A stretch of 64,000 nucleotides of DNA from Butyrivibrio sp. X503 (GTDB lineage Bacteria > Bacillota > Clostridia > Lachnospirales > Lachnospiraceae), in assembly GCF_003625475.1 (NCBI RefSeq), contig NZ_RAIQ01000002.1, forward strand, positions 310,001 to 374,000, written 5' to 3'. Below, piece after piece: positions 61,794 through 64,000 of this stretch (position 1 is the stretch's first letter; each line of letters starts with the position of its first letter). Below the pieces are notes generated by a model. The model did no database searches and was not told the origin of the DNA. It saw only the letters and a program-made list of their open reading frames with translations. The translations under genes and the position numbers were made by a program.

Positions 61794-63065
61794 TTATAAT
61801 CCAATCTCTGACGGCTGAGAAATCTTACCTGTAACAGCACTTGCTGCGGCAACAGCAGGTGAAGCAAGATAGATCTCCGAATCAATTGCGCCCATTCTTC
61901 CGACGAAGTTTCTGTTTGTTGTTGAAACGCACTTCTCTCCGGAAGCGAGAACACCCATATAACCGCCAAGGCAAGGTCCACATGTGGGAGTTGAGATGAT
62001 CGCACCTGCTTCAACAAATGTCTTTACAAGCCCCTCTTCCATAGCCTTTAAGAAGATATCCTGTGTTGCGGGAATGATGATACATCTGATTCCGTCAGCA
62101 ACATGATGTCCCTTAATAACCTCAGCCGCACATCTAAGATCGTCAAGTCTTCCGTTTGTACAAGATCCGATAACTACCTGATCGATCTTGATATCAGCAA
62201 TATCATCAAAAGTATGTGTATTCTCGGGAAGATGAGGGAATGAAACAGTAGACTTAAGTGTGCTTAAATCGATAGTATACTCCTCGTCATAAACAGCATC
62301 GGGATCAGCCTCATATACTGTATACTTCTTGCCGGGTGCATGCTCCTCAAGATATGCGACAGTAAGCTCATCAACAGGGAAGATACCATTCTTTCCGCCT
62401 GCTTCAATAGCCATGTTTGCAATAGTAAATCTGTCGTCCATTGAAAGGTTCTTGATGCCCTCTCCGACAAATTCCATAGATTTGTAAAGAGCTCCGTCTA
62501 CACCGATCATACCGATTATGTGAAGGATAACGTCTTTACCGCTAACCCACTTTGAAGGTTTTCCTACAATATTAAACTTGATAGCTGAAGGAACCTTAAA
62601 CCATCCCTTACCTGTAGCCATACCGGCAGCCATATCGGTTGATCCGATACCTGTTGAGAAAGCACCGAGTGCACCGTATGTACATGTATGAGAATCAGCT
62701 CCGATAATAAGGTCACCCGGAACAGTAAGACCTCTCTCAGGTAAAAGAGCATGCTCAATGCCCATCTTACCAACCTCAAAATAATTGGTGATCTCGTTCT
62801 TTCTGGCGAACTCACGAACGCACTTACAGTTCTCAGCCGACTTGATATCCTTGTTGGGAACAAAGTGATCGGGAACAAGCGCGATCTTATCCTTATCAAA
62901 AACTCCCTTTGTTGTAAATTTGCTCATCTCATTGATGGCAACGGGACTCGTAATATCATTGCCAAGTACAAGATCCAGATTAGCCTCTATAAGCTGTCCT
63001 GCCTCAACGTGATCAAGTCCGGCATGAGCAGCCAATATTTTCTGGCTCATTGTCATTCCACTCAT
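61794..63065 (-). CDS. leuC: 3-isopropylmalate dehydratase large subunit
   Basis: Aconitase-type [4Fe-4S] enzyme isomerising 2- to 3-isopropylmalate. The 423-aa length fits the short LeuC/HacA type of Clostridia. Signatures: [20 protein letters not shown], the cluster Cys in [20 protein letters not shown], and [29 protein letters not shown] follows AAGGAGA. The promoter is directly upstream. Confidence 0.97.
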   Translation of the reverse strand: MSGMTMSQKILAAHAGLDHVEAGQLIEANLDLVLGNDITSPVAINEMSKFTTKGVFDKDKIALVPDHFVPNKDIKSAENCKCVREFARKNEITNYFEVGKMGIEHALLPERGLTVPGDLIIGADSHTCTYGALGAFSTGIGSTDMAAGMATGKGWFKVPSAIKFNIVGKPSKWVSGKDVILHIIGMIGVDGALYKSMEFVGEGIKNLSMDDRFTIANMAIEAGGKNGIFPVDELTVAYLEEHAPGKKYTVYEADPDAVYDEEYTIDLSTLKSTVSFPHLPENTHTFDDIADIKIDQVVIGSCTNGRLDDLRCAAEVIKGHHVADGIRCIIIPATQDIFLKAMEEGLVKTFVEAGAIISTPTCGPCLGGYMGVLASGEKCVSTTNRNFVGRMGAIDSEIYLASPAVAAASAVTGKISQPSEIGL

Positions 63066-63103
63066 AGTCTGTCTCCTTCACATCTAAGTTAATATAAATC
63101 AAA

Positions 63104-63132
63104 ATTATAAGAGTAAATATAACATAACCCAA
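63104..63132 (-). promoter_or_regulatory. Putative promoter of leuC-leuD
   Basis: Minus strand: TTGGGT (63127-63132), 17-base spacer, TATAAT (63104-63109), about 35 bases before the leuC ATG. No CodY box or T-box seen. Confidence 0.55.
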
Positions 63133-63158
63133 TTATAAAAAACACATAACAAATTTAA

Positions 63159-64000
63159 TCACTTTTTCTTGATGTATTTTAATGTAATAAACAGATATGC
63201 CCCAAGAACAGTGATTCCTACGATACTAAAGATCAGTCCAAGCTTGAAGCCTTCCGGTATATAAGTAACTTTGATCTCATGAACACCAGCAGAAACAGGT
63301 ATTGCCATTAGGCCGTAGTCTGCCTTTATAAGCTCAGTGTCTTTTCCGTCTACACTGCAAACAAAGCCCTCAGTACAAGGAACTGAGAAGAACACAAGCG
63401 TATCATCGGAAAGCATCGAAGTCTGAGCAGTAAAGCCATGTGTATCATGATCAAATGATGTACATGATGTCTGTCTTCTCTTCTTGCATTCCTCTTTAAA
63501 TCTCGAATATGAAAGCTCATCGTTTGTGATATCTTCGGCAGTGATCTCTGTCATAGCGATCTTATCGCCGTATTTATCCGCATCTTCATCGGAAAGGATG
63601 AGAACTCTGGAAAGATCATAGTCATGATCCGCTGCATTCAGATCTTCCCACTCCGACTCAGTAATGTAATTGTCATAAACAAATCCCATAGGGATGAAGT
63701 TCTTATTTTCAAAGACATCAAAGCCGTTAGTGTTCTCAAGGAACTCATACCCCTCGGTGCCTTCGTCATTATTAAAGATCCTGTTCTTGCTGATCTCGGC
63801 ATTTTCCATGTAATACCTTGCGGAAAGGATCGCCCTTGCCCCGCATCTGTTTACAGGGATAGTCGTCTCAACAGTTCTCTTTATAGCCGCTGTTCCATAA
63901 AGGAAATCAAATATCTCTGAAGGAACTGTACTTAAGAAGCAATGAATTGAAGGTATTCCCCATACCATGTCGTAGTTGGTAGATGTGCTATCCACCTCAC
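63159..64000 (-). CDS. YfhO-like membrane protein, C-terminal part (runs off the right edge)
   Basis: The frame is open to the window end; about 280 residues are visible. It matches the C-terminal extracellular part and last membrane helix of YfhO-type proteins, which in other Firmicutes help glycosylate lipoteichoic acid: DMVWGIPSIHCFLSTVPSEI FDF, RYYMENAEI, NFIPMGFVYDNYITESEWED, then SVPCTEGFVCSVDGKDTELI, GLMAIPVSAGVHEIKVTYIP and a final helix (LGLIFSIVGITVLGAYLFIT) with a Lys tail. A GTG at 63995 could start a product, but the frame continues upstream, so it is treated as partial. It lies 93 bp before leuC. Confidence 0.75.
   Translation of the reverse strand, partial: EVDSTSTNYDMVWGIPSIHCFLSTVPSEIFDFLYGTAAIKRTVETTIPVNRCGARAILSARYYMENAEISKNRIFNNDEGTEGYEFLENTNGFDVFENKNFIPMGFVYDNYITESEWEDLNAADHDYDLSRVLILSDEDADKYGDKIAMTEITAEDITNDELSYSRFKEECKKRRQTSCTSFDHDTHGFTAQTSMLSDDTLVFFSVPCTEGFVCSVDGKDTELIKADYGLMAIPVSAGVHEIKVTYIPEGFKLGLIFSIVGITVLGAYLFITLKYIKKK

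Noticed and set aside
1-64000. CRISPR arrays, insertion sequences, prophage or integrase genes
   Set aside because: No regularly spaced direct repeats, transposase, integrase or phage structural genes were seen; gene content is chromosomal housekeeping and motility throughout.

Overview
The window looks like a chromosomal segment of a motile, low-to-moderate GC Firmicute of the class Clostridia, most likely a Lachnospiraceae member of the Butyrivibrio/Pseudobutyrivibrio type. Four things support this: codY sits directly in front of a B. subtilis-like fla/che operon; strong AGGAGG ribosome sites and simple sigma-A promoters are used throughout; the closest family members I recall (hemZ-type radical SAM protein, TIGR02530 flagellar protein, DUF1015 beside serA/serC, solo hypB) are clostridial; and there is an outer-membrane-free set of envelope genes. 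The genus is inferred, not shown. Fifty-three of 54 protein genes lie on the minus strand. Only aroC and one tRNA-Thr(CGU) are on the plus strand. I saw no prophage, insertion sequence or CRISPR array, and no gene-free stretch exceeds about 230 bp.

Layout, reading the minus strand from high to low coordinates. (1) 64000-60285: end of a YfhO-like membrane protein, then leuC-leuD and a polyprenol-type glycosyltransferase. (2) 60186-56827: mrp-type Fe-S carrier ATPase, AI-2E-family permease and ilvE. (3) 56675-43642: a run of 12 tightly packed, often overlapping genes: MORN protein, rlmH, phoH, a degenerate PgpH-like protein, ybeY, a MurJ/SpoVB-like flippase, two FAD oxidoreductases, 5-formyl-THF cyclo-ligase, proA, a tandem class II aldolase and an S66 LD-carboxypeptidase. 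(4) 43510-42446 lactonase, converging with plus-strand aroC. (5) 41104-38349: vanY-tgt-yajC. (6) 38247-30500: leuB, a GT-C-like membrane protein, ilvD, ilvB and an L,D-transpeptidase. (7) 30321-24340: serC-serA-DUF1015 and a GlgB-like protein that has lost its catalytic residues. (8) 24055-17076: apt-relA-MBL hydrolase, then hemZ-hypB and a membrane diguanylate cyclase. (9) 16977-13942: topA and codY. (10) 13711-1: flgB-flgC-fliE-fliF-fliG-fliH-fliI-fliJ-motE-like-fliK-flgD-TIGR02530-flgE, running off the left edge.

The genes connect around nutrient sensing and envelope/motility building. CodY and the RelA alarmone enzyme classically sense branched-chain amino acids/GTP and amino-acid starvation, and the window holds ilvB, ilvD, ilvE, leuB, leuC and leuD (no leuA, ilvC or ilvN seen). 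The flagellar operon starts just downstream of codY, behind its own promoter, a near-perfect 29-bp dyad and a 5' leader hairpin.

Most unusual items: a GlgB-family protein with all three catalytic carboxylates substituted plus a charged helical tail; a PgpH-like protein with a broken HD motif at the conserved phoH-ybeY locus; an oversized hook protein FlgE (at least 963 residues) with about five internal repeat modules, matched by a FlgD cap protein with a duplicated helical C-terminal module; and the two dyads controlling flgB.
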